Source of the DNA: Pedobacter jeongneungensis
GTDB taxonomy: Bacteria > Bacteroidota > Bacteroidia > Sphingobacteriales > Sphingobacteriaceae
Reading direction: 5' to 3'
Assembly: GCF_000633455.1 (NCBI RefSeq)
Contig: NZ_AYMG01000039.1
Span: forward strand, 62,001-126,000
Length of the DNA: 64,000 nt
Under the pieces are notes generated by a model that saw nothing but the letters and a program-made list of their open reading frames with translations, was not told the DNA's origin and did not search any database. Shown here piece after piece: positions 1 to 8,904 of the stretch (positions within the stretch are counted from its first letter, which is position 1; each line of letters begins with the position of its first letter). A program made the position numbers and the translations under genes.

Positions 1-513
1 TTCAATTACTTTTTCTATTTCGATGGCACAGCCTGTAACACCCGATGAATGTTTTAAAACGCCGCAATTACCCGCCATTAAAGCCGGAGCCAAAAAACGG
101 AATACTTGCCAAAATGGAAAATTCCATGGCATGATGGCCAACACTACGCCAATAGGCTGAAAGCTCACATAACTCTTGGACGCACTTGTTTTTATGGTTT
201 GATCAGCTAAAAATTCAGCACCGTTTTTAGCATAGTATTCGCAAACGGAAGCACATTTAAGGATTTCAGCAACTCCGGCTTTTAAGGGTTTACCCATTTC
301 TAAAGCCATGAGTTCGGCCAGTTGATCTTTACGCTCGGTTAAAAGTTTCGAAACCTTCAGCAACAGCTTCGAGCGGCTTTGAAAATCAGTTTCCCTGTAA
401 CTTAACCATGCCTGATGTACCCGATCAATTTTCTGATTAATCAGTTCTTCAGTATCTTCCTGATAGTTTTTTATGATTGCCCCGTTTACAGGGTTTATAG
501 ATGAAATGCTCAT
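1..513 (-). CDS. NAD(P)-dependent aldehyde dehydrogenase (succinate-semialdehyde type), 5' part
   Basis: Partial gene: the start codon is at 513-511 and the C-terminus lies beyond the left edge. The 171 visible residues begin MSISSINPVNGAII and include the stretch PIGVVLAIMPWNFPFWQ, the conserved N-terminal cofactor-domain segment of aldehyde dehydrogenases, followed by LAPALMAGNC. In the family the enzyme oxidises an aldehyde (for the closest class, succinate semialdehyde) to the acid with NAD(P)+. The catalytic Cys and Glu fall outside the window, so substrate cannot be judged. A perfect 12-bp inverted repeat (504-536) overlaps the start codon. No signal peptide, so it should be cytoplasmic. 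Confidence 0.85.
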   Translation of the reverse strand, partial: MSISSINPVNGAIIKNYQEDTEELINQKIDRVHQAWLSYRETDFQSRSKLLLKVSKLLTERKDQLAELMALEMGKPLKAGVAEILKCASVCEYYAKNGAEFLADQTIKTSASKSYVSFQPIGVVLAIMPWNFPFWQVFRFLAPALMAGNCGVLKHSSGVTGCAIEIEKVIE

Positions 514-536
514 TTAACATTAACAAATGAGCATTT
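504..536. promoter_or_regulatory. Perfect inverted repeat overlapping the aldehyde dehydrogenase start codon
   Basis: AAATGCTCATTT (504-515) is followed after 9 bases by its exact reverse complement AAATGAGCATTT (525-536). The left arm contains the start codon (CAT at 511-513) of the minus-strand dehydrogenase. It could be a dyad operator or an mRNA hairpin that hides the start codon. The sequence shows the symmetry only; the role is inference. Confidence 0.5.
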
Positions 537-569
537 AAGATTGTGTTTTTTATTTGAATATTAATCAAG

Positions 570-1718
570 CTAAGAAACAAGAGGAATATCAAAATAAAAA
601 ATAGAACCTACGCCATACTTGCTTTCTACCCATATTTTACCGTTATGGCGGTTAATAATTTCTGCACTAAGGTATAAACCGATGCCAAAGCCTGAAATGC
701 TTTTGGTTTGTTGATTTTCTACCCGGTAAAAGCGATCAAAGAGCCTTTCTACATCATGTTGCTGAATGCCAATTCCGCTATCGGCTACACGTACATTTAC
801 TTTGTTTCCAACGATTTCAGATTCAACCCAAATGGTACTGCCCTGTGCCGAATATTTTATTGCATTACTGATCAAATTTGAAATAACCGACGACATTTTT
901 TCTCTATCGGCATTCACCATTTTAGGTTCCCTCTCGATAAAATTAATATGATAAGATGAATCAATCAAACGGGCATCTTCCACAACATCACAGATGAGTT
1001 TATCCAGGTCAAAATCAGTCCTGAACAGTTGAATCTTTCCCGATTCAAGGCGTGATACATTTAAGAACGAACCGATCATGGTGGTCATCTTGCGGATCTG
1101 CTTTTGAACCTTATCAAGTGTGGTGATTAAAAAGCTATCTGTTAAAGGCTTATTTTGCATCAGTTGGACGTAAGCACTGATGGAGGTAAGTGGCGTTTTT
1201 AACTCATGACTTACCATACTAATGAAATCATGTTTCTGCTGGTCTTCTTTTATACTGATCATTAACTGCTCCTCATCCAGCGCCTCACGCTGCAATTCAG
1301 TTTCTTTAATGATTTTTCGGGCGAGAACCATATCGCTAACATCGCTTGCGGTGTGTAAGATACAATATGGCAAGCCCGATTCATCTTTTATGGCCTTATA
1401 TTCGTAACTATAATAAGCAGTTTGTAGCTTCCCATCTTTCATAGTTTCGGCCGGAACAGCATCTCCCTTATCAGTAATTCCGGTTAACAGCACATTTTTA
1501 AGCATATTGATAAATGGCTGTCCTTTTAGTTCTGGCACTGCTTCTTCTAAAGGTTTTCCGATAATAGACCGGTCTTTGCCCCAAAAGGCTATCATGGCGT
1601 CGTTGGCCATTTCAATCACAATATCTTCCGAGGTATAAATGGCCGTTGCATCTTTTGATAAAGCAAGTACATTTAACAGTTGATCGCTACTTAAAACTCT
1701 GGAAGAATGACGGCCCAT
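570..1718 (-). CDS. Soluble PAS-domain sensor histidine kinase
   Basis: Protein of 382 residues. An N-terminal PAS domain (about 15-130) is followed by a short helical linker, a HisKA dimerisation domain with the phospho-acceptor His171 in FISMVSHELKTPLTS, and a HATPase_c domain with an N box (NLISNAIKY, 281-289), G1 box DSGIG (313-317) and G2 box GFGIGL (343-348). There is no signal peptide or membrane helix, so it senses a cytoplasmic cue through the PAS domain. It should autophosphorylate on His171 and pass the phosphate to a response regulator, but none is encoded nearby, making this an orphan kinase. All catalytic boxes look intact. Signal and partner are unknown. Confidence 0.9.
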   Translation of the reverse strand: MGRHSSRVLSSDQLLNVLALSKDATAIYTSEDIVIEMANDAMIAFWGKDRSIIGKPLEEAVPELKGQPFINMLKNVLLTGITDKGDAVPAETMKDGKLQTAYYSYEYKAIKDESGLPYCILHTASDVSDMVLARKIIKETELQREALDEEQLMISIKEDQQKHDFISMVSHELKTPLTSISAYVQLMQNKPLTDSFLITTLDKVQKQIRKMTTMIGSFLNVSRLESGKIQLFRTDFDLDKLICDVVEDARLIDSSYHINFIEREPKMVNADREKMSSVISNLISNAIKYSAQGSTIWVESEIVGNKVNVRVADSGIGIQQHDVERLFDRFYRVENQQTKSISGFGIGLYLSAEIINRHNGKIWVESKYGVGSIFYFDIPLVS

Positions 1719-1814
1719 GTATATTTGAAAATTAAAATGCTTATCGTGATTACCCTTTGTAATATTTCAGGTATATAACATACAAGTAGCCGTCGTAAAT
1801 GTTTGGGAGGTTTA

Positions 1815-2990
1815 TTAAATGTTATCCGTCTTTTCCATTTTTTCGCGTATTTTTTGTTTCAGTACTCCGGCTGCCTGGGTGTAGCCTCCTTCTGCCCCGT
1901 CAACAAAATGAATGTGGTCATCTTCCAGATCCCTTACATAACACGACATAACCGATTGACCACTTACATATAGTGCATATAAAATTTCATGCTTGTACTC
2001 TAATGCATCCAATGCTTTTTGCAAAGCTAAACGCTGTTGCGCTGTTCCTGTAATTACGGTATTGATGCGGCCGTCTATCACCAGGGTATCAGACATGGCC
2101 ACGAGCTGTTTAAGATAATTTTTTCCACTCTCCGTCCGGAAATAGATATATCCATAGATGTTAATGAACCAGGATTTGATGAGTTCAAAAAACTTAATCT
2201 TCCCTAAACGGTGTTTCATTTCTTTGCCAAGGCTGTTAAAACTTGTCCTGAAAATCAGTTTAGAAACCGAAATCGGCTGGCGTTTTTCGGGTGTGCCATA
2301 AATCTGATCGAGTTGACGGATCACCCTGCTGAACACTTCGGCCTGCTGTTGACAGTTTTGGGCAATTACAATCAGGGTTACAATTTCTTCGCTATTCTCT
2401 GGTGGTTCGATCTTATCCCAACGGCATTGCATGCCGCTTAAATCTATTTCGTCGTTAGTGGTATCGTGACCTGATAACAGGTAATCATCCCCTTTGATCA
2501 TTTTTTCGGCATAAGCCAAACCATCGCCTAAAACAACCGGAATTGAAAATGTTTCAGAGCTGCTAAACCTGCTGATCCGCAGGCTATGGTTGTGGGCATA
2601 AATCTCCTCAACCGGTATAATGCCTACCCTCAAATCGAGATTGAAATTTTCGCGGGTATTAGCTTTGTATTTCAACAGCGATTTCATCACCTCATCTACA
2701 ATACCCGGAGGAATGATAAACGTTGCTCCATCTCCTCCAAAGAAAAAGGGCACAGTTATATTGGCCTTAAATGCGATATTAAGCACAGCCACAATACTGC
2801 CAGTAGCAATAAGGTTAACGTTCTCGTGCAAACCAGCATTAACGGCAGCTGTAGAACTTTTAATGTCGGTGATAATCACATGCCAATCTGCGGGTATTTC
2901 TTTAAATAACTTATTTTTAACCAATAACTGATATAAAGGAATTTTATTTACAGGCAGGTTAGCATAGAAATGATCTTGGTTATCTGGCAT
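1815..2990 (-). CDS. DUF3095 family protein (nucleotide-cyclase-like)
   Basis: Protein of 391 residues recognised as the DUF3095 family, often labelled adenylate cyclase-like. The N-terminal half carries WHVIITDIKSSTAAVNAG (about 36-53) and FFFGGDGATFIIPP (about 82-95), which resemble the metal-binding Asp segment and the GGD-type turn of class III cyclase folds. The C-terminal part (HFVDGAEGGYTQAAG) is also typical of the family. Activity has not been established for the family as far as I know, so cyclase function is a guess. It stands alone, about 100 bases from the kinase and in the same direction; coupling to it is possible but unproven. Confidence 0.7.
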   Translation of the reverse strand: MPDNQDHFYANLPVNKIPLYQLLVKNKLFKEIPADWHVIITDIKSSTAAVNAGLHENVNLIATGSIVAVLNIAFKANITVPFFFGGDGATFIIPPGIVDEVMKSLLKYKANTRENFNLDLRVGIIPVEEIYAHNHSLRISRFSSSETFSIPVVLGDGLAYAEKMIKGDDYLLSGHDTTNDEIDLSGMQCRWDKIEPPENSEEIVTLIVIAQNCQQQAEVFSRVIRQLDQIYGTPEKRQPISVSKLIFRTSFNSLGKEMKHRLGKIKFFELIKSWFINIYGYIYFRTESGKNYLKQLVAMSDTLVIDGRINTVITGTAQQRLALQKALDALEYKHEILYALYVSGQSVMSCYVRDLEDDHIHFVDGAEGGYTQAAGVLKQKIREKMEKTDNI

Positions 2991-3077
2991 AATTATACTT
3001 GGAACATCCTAATATACGTATTCGAAGATAATATGTATTTCAAAAGCGCTAATCGATTCATGGGGGGGGGTTGTATT

Positions 3078-3575
3078 TTACATGGTTGGTGCCTGTTCGT
3101 ATATCGTCCATTGCTGCTCCCTGGTCTTTGTTTTCTTTGCCAGGATAATGGCTGAATTGGTTGTTCCTTTTTTATCTTCTGGTGTGATATAAAGATCGGT
3201 CCCTTTAAGTTTAATGAGGTATATATCTTTTCCAACAGGTTCAAATTCGTATTGCTGGTTGGTACTACCCAAAGTTAAAGGTTGTTCTTCTAAGGCTACA
3301 TCAGCAGGTTTAGGCTGAAAAGTTTTTCCTGTAAAAAGATTTTTTAACTGATATGCACTTCCCTCAACAGCGATAAAATTCCAGGTCATACATTTCCAAT
3401 TCTGCGGATCGTAAGCTACCAAAGGTGTTCCATTTTTACCACTGGCATCTTTAACACGCAATAGCATGCCTGTAAGCACATTTTTAATGGCATAATTTCC
3501 TTTTATGGCTTGAGCAAAAACAGCCTGATTAACGAACAATACAAAACCAAGTGCGATAAGATAGTTTCTCATCAC
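3078..3575 (-). CDS. Small secreted ricin-type beta-trefoil-like protein
   Basis: Protein of 165 residues with a clear signal peptide (MMRNYLIALGFVLFVNQAVFAQ, cut after about residue 22). The mature part has repeated units reading NYAIKNVLTGMLLRV, YQLKNLFTGKTFQ and a terminal QQWTIY, the pattern of ricin-B/beta-trefoil carbohydrate-binding modules, in which each subdomain ends in a Q-x-W. The fold assignment is by pattern only. It is probably periplasmic or exported and may bind sugar. A run of nine G residues lies just after the stop codon, outside the coding region. Confidence 0.65.
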   Translation of the reverse strand: MMRNYLIALGFVLFVNQAVFAQAIKGNYAIKNVLTGMLLRVKDASGKNGTPLVAYDPQNWKCMTWNFIAVEGSAYQLKNLFTGKTFQPKPADVALEEQPLTLGSTNQQYEFEPVGKDIYLIKLKGTDLYITPEDKKGTTNSAIILAKKTKTREQQWTIYEQAPTM

Positions 3576-3609
3576 ACTAATATAACGAATTTGTTAACCA
3601 GGAAAAGAA

Positions 3610-3864
3610 TTAAAGAATAATCAGTATGGTACCCGATTTGAGCAATTTAAAGTAATAATGACATTCGCCATAACGGTTCACTTTTTCAATTTCACAAACT
3701 TTACCTGATTTACCATATTCATCAGCTAATAAGTCGCCAATTTTAATGCTGTCTAAAAGATTCACATTAATAGACGCTCTTTTGATTAGTGTAGCGCTTT
3801 TTTCCATGAGATTGCGGTTTATTGTATCTACGCAATCAAAAACATTTTGGTTTTGTAGTATCAT
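3610..3864 (-). CDS. Small hypothetical protein (84 aa)
   Basis: An 84-residue protein that I do not recognise. It has no signal peptide or membrane segment and ends in a hydrophobic beta-like tail (YYFKLLKSGTILIIL). The phrase IKIGDLLADEYGKSGKVCEIEKV suggests a small beta-barrel (SH3- or KOW-like). A well-formed Bacteroidota promoter (boxes at 3915-3917 and 3886-3893, minus strand) lies 22 bases upstream of the ATG, which supports it being a real, separately transcribed gene. Function unknown. Confidence 0.6.
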   Translation of the reverse strand: MILQNQNVFDCVDTINRNLMEKSATLIKRASINVNLLDSIKIGDLLADEYGKSGKVCEIEKVNRYGECHYYFKLLKSGTILIIL

Positions 3865-3885
3865 AAATTACTTATAATTAAGTAA

Positions 3886-3917
3886 CAAATATACACAAAT
3901 GTAGTTTTAATTAGCAA
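3886..3917 (-). promoter_or_regulatory. Bacteroidota-type promoter for the 84-aa gene
   Basis: On the minus strand TTG (3917-3915) is followed after 21 bases by TATATTTG (3893-3886), matching the TTG-N(19-21)-TAnnTTTG consensus for the phylum's housekeeping sigma factor. The -7 box ends 22 bases before the ATG at 3864. The upstream box overlaps the last codons of the preceding gene. Confidence 0.55.
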
Positions 3918-4231
3918 TACATTAGTTCATAAACCCGTTTCATATATAAAGCTTCATCAATTTTTATAAAAAACTCGTACCATTCTTCTCTGGTAAATAC
4001 CAAACTGATATCAGGAAATGGAGTAGATAAAATCACCACTTGTCTTCCATCCGGTCTGTTTTCCAGATAATCGTCAAAATCGAGTTTTTTGGTGGCCACA
4101 TAAAAAGCATCAAATTGCTCAAAAGAAAAGTTCATCAGCACGCCTGAACGCCATATATTTAAAACTTTGCAATTATTACACTGAGCAATAGTGATGTTTG
4201 CATTTTGAGCAAGAACTGTTGTTTTACACAT
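3911..4231 (-). CDS. DUF6686-like small protein
   Basis: I start it at the internal ATG (4231), giving 106 residues beginning MCKTTVLAQN; the upstream extension to 4252 adds seven residues of no apparent value. The N-terminus has CK-x(13)-CNNCK, a cysteine pattern that could bind a metal or form a small knuckle, followed by alternating beta segments. It resembles the DUF6686 family, widespread in Bacteroidota and without known function; the family name is from memory. No signal peptide. Confidence 0.6.
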   Translation of the reverse strand: MCKTTVLAQNANITIAQCNNCKVLNIWRSGVLMNFSFEQFDAFYVATKKLDFDDYLENRPDGRQVVILSTPFPDISLVFTREEWYEFFIKIDEALYMKRVYELMYC

Positions 4232-4329
4232 GAGACTGAATTTTATAATCAATTATAGTTTTAGCAAATATCATATTATTTAGAATAATTCCAAATAATA
4301 AAATCGATTATATAAAAGTCCATAAAAAA

Positions 4330-4356
4330 AATGCCCCCATTTTAATGGAGGCATTT
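4330..4356 (-). terminator. Rho-independent terminator after the Dabb gene
   Basis: ATGCCCCCATT and AATGGAGGCAT form a stem with a short loop just downstream of the stop codon at 4361. Read on the minus strand it is followed by a T run (complement of the A run at 4322-4330). Confidence 0.7.
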
Positions 4357-4360
4357 AGTA

Positions 4361-4657
4361 TTATTCTGCGTCATAAATAACAACTTTATCAAAATAGACC
4401 CTGAATTCGTCTAAGAAAGCTTTATGCAATGGGTGAACCTGATAAACATCATGTGCAGCCAGATCTTCAAAAAATAAAATCAGGCTAAAAGTATAAGTTG
4501 TATCTACTACAGCACGCTCAATCGGTGCCGGTACGCCAATATGAAAAGTTTTTACAACTTCGATGTTTTCTAATGTTTGTAAGCTATTGCGGAAAGCATT
4601 TTTTTGCTCTTCGGTGGTATCGGCTTTAAGCCAGAATAAAACGTGGTGTGCGATCAT
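4361..4657 (-). CDS. Dabb (stress-responsive A/B barrel) domain protein
   Basis: A 98-residue single-domain protein. MIAHHVLFWLKADTTEEQKNAF and the later TYTFSLILFFEDLAAHDVYQVHPLHKAF are hallmarks of the Dabb ferredoxin-like alpha+beta-barrel family, which forms dimers. Members are reported in stress response and, in some cases, small-molecule cyclisation or decarboxylation; nothing here tells which. It has its own -7 box upstream (4672-4679) and a terminator, so it appears monocistronic despite sitting 49 bases below ligD. Confidence 0.85.
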   Translation of the reverse strand: MIAHHVLFWLKADTTEEQKNAFRNSLQTLENIEVVKTFHIGVPAPIERAVVDTTYTFSLILFFEDLAAHDVYQVHPLHKAFLDEFRVYFDKVVIYDAE

Positions 4658-4671
4658 TTTTTAATTTTTTT

Positions 4672-4679
4672 CAAATATA
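4672..4679 (-). promoter_or_regulatory. Candidate -7 promoter box for the Dabb gene
   Basis: TATATTTG on the minus strand, 14 bases upstream of the ATG at 4657, matches TAnnTTTG. I do not see a TTG at the proper distance, so the assignment is weaker than for the 84-aa gene. Confidence 0.35.
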
Positions 4680-4706
4680 ATGAAAGCGGGAAAAGATCAT
4701 TCATCT

Positions 4707-7403
4707 TTATCCAAAAACACTCTTGGCTTTATTGATGGCTTTTTTTAAGTCTATCCCCTTGCCCAATACCCCTTTAAACAGATCGCCTTCAACTTTTAAA
4801 CGTTCTATAGCATTAAAAATATTAAAGTCTTTCATCTTTAAGCCGGGTTTTACTTCATCCCAATGCAAAGGCATGGAAACAGTCGCGCCTGTTTTCGGCC
4901 TTAAAGAGTAAGGTCCGGCGATGGTTGCACCTGGCCTGTTCTGTAAAAAATCGAGGTACATTTTCCCTTTTCTGGCGGCTACCATTCGTTCTAAAGATGT
5001 ATAATCCGGGATCTGTTTGTGTACCAGGTTTACAATGATTTTAGCGAACATCTGGCTCTGATCGTAATCGTATTTAGCGTTTAAAGGAATATAAATATGC
5101 ATACCTGTTGAGCCTGATGTTTTACAATAACTGGGCACATCAATGGCGTCCAATACCTTTTTGGTTTCAAGAGCCGCTTCAACTACCTGATCGAAAGAGT
5201 GTTTATCCGGATCGAGGTCGATTACACAATAATCAGGGTTATCGGGGTGCTGCACACGGCTAAACCATGGATTCATTTCTATACAGCCTAAGCTGGCCAT
5301 CCACAATAAGGAAGCTTCATTGGTACCCACCAGGTATTCCTTTTTCTCGCCCTCGCCATTTTCATAAGGAAAAGTTTCAACCCATTCGGGTGCCTTTCCT
5401 TTCACATCTTTCTGGTAAAAACTTGGTCCGTGGATACCCCCCGGAAAACGGTTAAGCGATTGCGGCCGGTCTTTAAGATAAGGCAAAATATATTCAGCAA
5501 CCTGGTAATAATAATTAAACATGTCCCTTTTGGTTACTTTATCTTCGGGCCAATACACTTTGCTCAAATTGGTAAATTTCAGTTCATGTCCTTTTATTTT
5601 TCTTACCTGCGTTTCATCTTTTGGGTTTAATAAAGTTTTGGGTTCTTTTCCTTTGGGTGGTTTTATGGCATGGGCATGCTCCTCTTTTTCTTTAACTTCA
5701 TCCACAATTTTTTGAGTAGGTTTTTCCTCTTCGCGGACGACCGATTTCGCTTTTTTATCCTCCCGCATGCCCTGAAAGGATGGATGGCGAAAAACGCCAT
5801 CTTCGGTTACCTCGGTAAAAGCTACTTCGCATACCAACTCTGGTTTTAACCAGGTAGCTTTTGCCTTTGGCGGATTTGGCCTGAAACGCGAAGGTTTATT
5901 TACATCAGGAATACTTTCGAAGGGGCTTTTATCTACAATAATCGGTTTAAATTGCTCCATCATTGTTTTTTGCAGTTTATCCGAAAACCCCGTACCAACC
6001 TTACCTACATATTGCAATTTTCCTTTTTCATATACCCCCAATAGGAGCGAACTGAATGATTTTGACGTGTCGGCATTTTTGGTAAAACCGGCTATCACCA
6101 CTTCCTGACGTTTGTGTACTTTAATTTTCAACCATTCTTTCGATCTTCTGTCGGGAGCATAAGTACTATCTGTTTTCTTTGCTATAATACCTTCTAATCC
6201 CATTCTTTGGGCAGCATCAAAAAAATCGACACCACTGGCTTTGAAAACTTTTCCTAAACGAACACGATCATCGTCGTTTGGCAGTACATCATTTAAAATG
6301 GCCTGACGTTCATCAAGCGGAAGTTCCATCAGGTTTTTGCCTTCATACCAAAGGATATCGAAAACATAAAAAACAAGTTCACCATCTGCCTCGCTTCTCC
6401 AGTTTTGTAATGAGCCAAAATTAGATATCCCTTTATCATTCAAAACTAAAATCTCACCATCTAAAACAACATTGATTTTCCATTCGTTGAGCAAATCGTA
6501 AATGGGGTAAAACTTTTCGTTAAATGATTTATTGTTCCGCGAAAAGAGCTCTACTTTTCCTTTATTGATAAAAGCCAAAGCACGGTACCCATCCCATTTT
6601 ACCTCGTATTGCCAGTTTGGATCATCAAAAGGCTCATCAACCAGGGTTGCGAGCATAGGCTTGATATTTTTAGGAATGGCCGATTTTGGTGCTTTTTTTA
6701 AGATGGCTTTTACATCTATCGTTTTGTTATCGCCTACAGGTTTTGTTTCTTTCTTAACCTTTGGTTCAGTATTTTTTTTTTCGGGCTTTATTTTTTGCTC
6801 TTTTCCTTCTTTCCAAACTTTATCGGGTATTTTTTCCATCTTTTCAATGGTTTTTCCAGAAAGCACGGATTTATCTTCCTTAGTAATATCTTTTGTTGAG
6901 GCGTAATCATCTTTATGTTTGATCAGCAACCAGCCATTTTCGCCCATACCATGTGTTTTAACAAGGGCAAATTCGCCATGCAGTTTTTCTCCGTTCAGTT
7001 TAATTTTTAAAGAACCTTCTTTTAGCTGATGCAACAGGTGTTTTTCCTGTGCCTTTTTACCTTTAATGACTTCAATCGGCTCATAAGTACCTTCATCCCA
7101 CACAATTACCGTTCCGCCGCCATATTCTCCTTTAGGTATAATCCCTTCAAAATCCTTATAATCGTAGGGATGATCTTCTACCATCATGGCCAAACGTTTG
7201 GTTTTCGGATCGGTAGACGGGCCTTTAGGTACGGCCCAGCTTTTTAAAACACCTTCCATTTCAAGTCTGAAATCATAGTGCAGGCGTGACGCATCATGCT
7301 TTTGGATTACAAAATGTAACTTGTTCCGATCGCGGCTTTTACCTGATTTAGGTTCTGCCGTTTTTGAGAAATCGCGCTTGGCAACATATTTTTCCAGACT
7401 CAT
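4707..7403 (-). CDS. ligD: Multidomain DNA ligase D (phosphoesterase-ligase-polymerase)
   Basis: A full-length 898-residue LigD of bacterial non-homologous end joining. The order is 3'-phosphoesterase (about 1-175, with HDASRLHYDFRLE at 36-48), a Lys-rich linker (about 175-240), the ATP-dependent ligase (about 245-540, nucleotidylated Lys269 in EVKWDGYRA) and the archaeo-eukaryotic primase-like polymerase (about 610-898, metal site DLDPD at 729-733, then TSGSTGMHIY). It trims, fills and seals double-strand breaks, normally recruited by Ku. No ku gene is in the window. A DUF3606 gene lies 10 bases upstream in the same direction, likely the same transcript. All key residues appear intact. Confidence 0.97.
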   Translation of the reverse strand: MSLEKYVAKRDFSKTAEPKSGKSRDRNKLHFVIQKHDASRLHYDFRLEMEGVLKSWAVPKGPSTDPKTKRLAMMVEDHPYDYKDFEGIIPKGEYGGGTVIVWDEGTYEPIEVIKGKKAQEKHLLHQLKEGSLKIKLNGEKLHGEFALVKTHGMGENGWLLIKHKDDYASTKDITKEDKSVLSGKTIEKMEKIPDKVWKEGKEQKIKPEKKNTEPKVKKETKPVGDNKTIDVKAILKKAPKSAIPKNIKPMLATLVDEPFDDPNWQYEVKWDGYRALAFINKGKVELFSRNNKSFNEKFYPIYDLLNEWKINVVLDGEILVLNDKGISNFGSLQNWRSEADGELVFYVFDILWYEGKNLMELPLDERQAILNDVLPNDDDRVRLGKVFKASGVDFFDAAQRMGLEGIIAKKTDSTYAPDRRSKEWLKIKVHKRQEVVIAGFTKNADTSKSFSSLLLGVYEKGKLQYVGKVGTGFSDKLQKTMMEQFKPIIVDKSPFESIPDVNKPSRFRPNPPKAKATWLKPELVCEVAFTEVTEDGVFRHPSFQGMREDKKAKSVVREEEKPTQKIVDEVKEKEEHAHAIKPPKGKEPKTLLNPKDETQVRKIKGHELKFTNLSKVYWPEDKVTKRDMFNYYYQVAEYILPYLKDRPQSLNRFPGGIHGPSFYQKDVKGKAPEWVETFPYENGEGEKKEYLVGTNEASLLWMASLGCIEMNPWFSRVQHPDNPDYCVIDLDPDKHSFDQVVEAALETKKVLDAIDVPSYCKTSGSTGMHIYIPLNAKYDYDQSQMFAKIIVNLVHKQIPDYTSLERMVAARKGKMYLDFLQNRPGATIAGPYSLRPKTGATVSMPLHWDEVKPGLKMKDFNIFNAIERLKVEGDLFKGVLGKGIDLKKAINKAKSVFG

Positions 7404-7413
7404 AATTGATATT

Positions 7414-7587
7414 TTACTTTTTTAAAAAATCTTCTACTTTGTGGGCCGATGTACCAACGGTTTGCACTGCAGCCTTTAGTTTATCTTTACTCACGCCAAA
7501 TTTGTTAGACCAATAATCCAGCTCATAACCCTCGTTAATGTTGATCCTACCGCGATCAGCACTTCCGCTTTTTTGTTTATCGTCCAT
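7414..7587 (-). CDS. DUF3606 domain protein upstream of ligD
   Basis: Start chosen at the internal ATG (7587, MDDKQKSGSADRGRIN), giving 57 residues; the longer reading to 7647 begins in the terminator stem and adds a non-conserved leader. ELDYWSNKFGVSKDKLKAAVQTVG is the DUF3606 signature, a small helical domain with a helix-turn-helix look. It ends 10 bases before ligD, so co-transcription is likely. A role with LigD is inferred from the context only. A second DUF3606 gene lies at 9186-9407. Confidence 0.75.
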   Translation of the reverse strand: MDDKQKSGSADRGRININEGYELDYWSNKFGVSKDKLKAAVQTVGTSAHKVEDFLKK

Positions 7588-7630
7588 AATATTTTTGATT
7601 AGATTGCTATAAAACAGCCTGATAACAAAA

Positions 7631-7672
7631 AAGGTTTTAACATCCATTTTTATAAACGGACATCAAAACCTT
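7631..7672. terminator. Bidirectional-looking hairpin terminator
   Basis: AAGGTTTT (7631-7638) pairs with AAAACCTT (7665-7672), with partial pairing continuing inward (ACATCC/GGACAT). A tracts flank both sides, giving U runs on either strand. It lies 20 bases beyond the stop of the GT87-like gene and separates it from the DUF3606-ligD unit. Confidence 0.6.
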
Positions 7673-7692
7673 AAAAAAATAAAAATTTAAAC

Positions 7693-8904
7693 TTAATCTA
7701 TTAGCGCAGTAACCATTTCTGGTTCTGTTTCTTCTGCATAGGCGAACCTACTTTTTGTAGCATTATAAATAATCCTTAGCCAAACCAGGAAATAGGGGAA
7801 ACTGATGATCGCAAGCGATAGAGGATGCGATTTGGCAAAGGCCGGAAATAACAGTAAGGGAAAATTACATGTGATAAAAAGCAAAACAGGCAACAATACC
7901 CTTTTCATGGCTTTATTATTTTCTTTTACATACCATATCCCTACTCCTACAACAGAGATAATAAAAGTACAATCTTCGGCACCTGTGCTAAATAATACCG
8001 GAAACAACAGCACTGAAGATAAAATCATCAGCTGAAATTTTTGTTTCTCAAAGTTAACTAGACGCTTAAAAGGTAGCATAAATACTAGAGAGCCAAGCGC
8101 AAGAAAAAGAAAATTAGGTATTTCGGGCTCATCTAAAAGCTGCCTGAAAAAACCCATAATAGAAATATCAATCCCCTCGCCCAAAACGTTGAGCATATTT
8201 TTTCCAACAAGCGAGTTTTTCCAATCCACATAACTATGCGCAACAAAATCAGGTGAGGCAAACAACATGGGCAATAAAAATATAATTAGCGACCACATGA
8301 TTAACCATAATATAAACTGAGGCTTTTTCTTTGCGAAAAAGAAAAATACAAGACCAACAATACCATAAAGTTTGATAAATGTGCCGAGTACAATACACAG
8401 CGCAGACCATATTCCTTTATCCTTATTAAGAAGCGTATAACTTAATATCATTAAGGCACCTGCTCCAGCATTAAACTGTTGGTTAAGCATCGATTCTATC
8501 AAACATGGAATGGCAATATATCCGATAACTACTTTTTTCTCTTCGCTTAAGGGCAGGGTTTGGATGGCTTTAAAAAGTAAAAAACAACTGAATAAATTCC
8601 ATAATAGCAAGCCCACCCAATTGTGAAGCAGGGCAAATGGAGCGATTAATACACTAAAAACCGGCCCGTAATGATTGGTATCGTCATGGTAAGCTGGGTA
8701 ATGGGTATACAACGACCTTTCGTGGAGGAGATTTCTAAACGTATTTTCAAAAATGAGGTAATTGTTGTACCGATGCGTTACCCACGAATCGATTACAAAA
8801 ATCAGGGTAATCAACACCCAGAGGAATAATACAAAACGATTATCCTGATAAAACTTTCGGCGCGGGGATAGACTCGGAGCACCGGTTAGAGAATGATTTA
8901 GCAT
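7693..8904 (-). CDS. GT87/DUF2029-like polytopic membrane protein
   Basis: Protein of 403 residues with about ten hydrophobic segments and an N-terminal cytoplasmic tail. The first large loop holds TNHYGPVFSVLIAPFALLHNWVGLLLWN, as in the glycosyltransferase family 87 / DUF2029 group, in which polyprenyl-phosphate-sugar donors are used for extracytoplasmic mannosylation in actinobacteria. In Bacteroidota the substrate is not known. It has no neighbouring glycan genes, and a terminator follows. Assignment is by topology and the loop motif; another GT-C type enzyme remains possible. Confidence 0.65.
   Translation of the reverse strand: MLNHSLTGAPSLSPRRKFYQDNRFVLFLWVLITLIFVIDSWVTHRYNNYLIFENTFRNLLHERSLYTHYPAYHDDTNHYGPVFSVLIAPFALLHNWVGLLLWNLFSCFLLFKAIQTLPLSEEKKVVIGYIAIPCLIESMLNQQFNAGAGALMILSYTLLNKDKGIWSALCIVLGTFIKLYGIVGLVFFFFAKKKPQFILWLIMWSLIIFLLPMLFASPDFVAHSYVDWKNSLVGKNMLNVLGEGIDISIMGFFRQLLDEPEIPNFLFLALGSLVFMLPFKRLVNFEKQKFQLMILSSVLLFPVLFSTGAEDCTFIISVVGVGIWYVKENNKAMKRVLLPVLLFITCNFPLLLFPAFAKSHPLSLAIISFPYFLVWLRIIYNATKSRFAYAEETEPEMVTALID

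Noticed and set aside
3062..3070. Run of nine G bases, a possible phase-variable tract
   Set aside because: It lies just beyond the stop codon of the secreted protein and not within a promoter or coding frame, so no switching mechanism is apparent.
2993..3244. An 83-aa minus-strand frame next to the beta-trefoil-like gene
   Set aside because: It overlaps the real gene (3078-3575) in another frame and has a low-complexity, non-protein-like composition.
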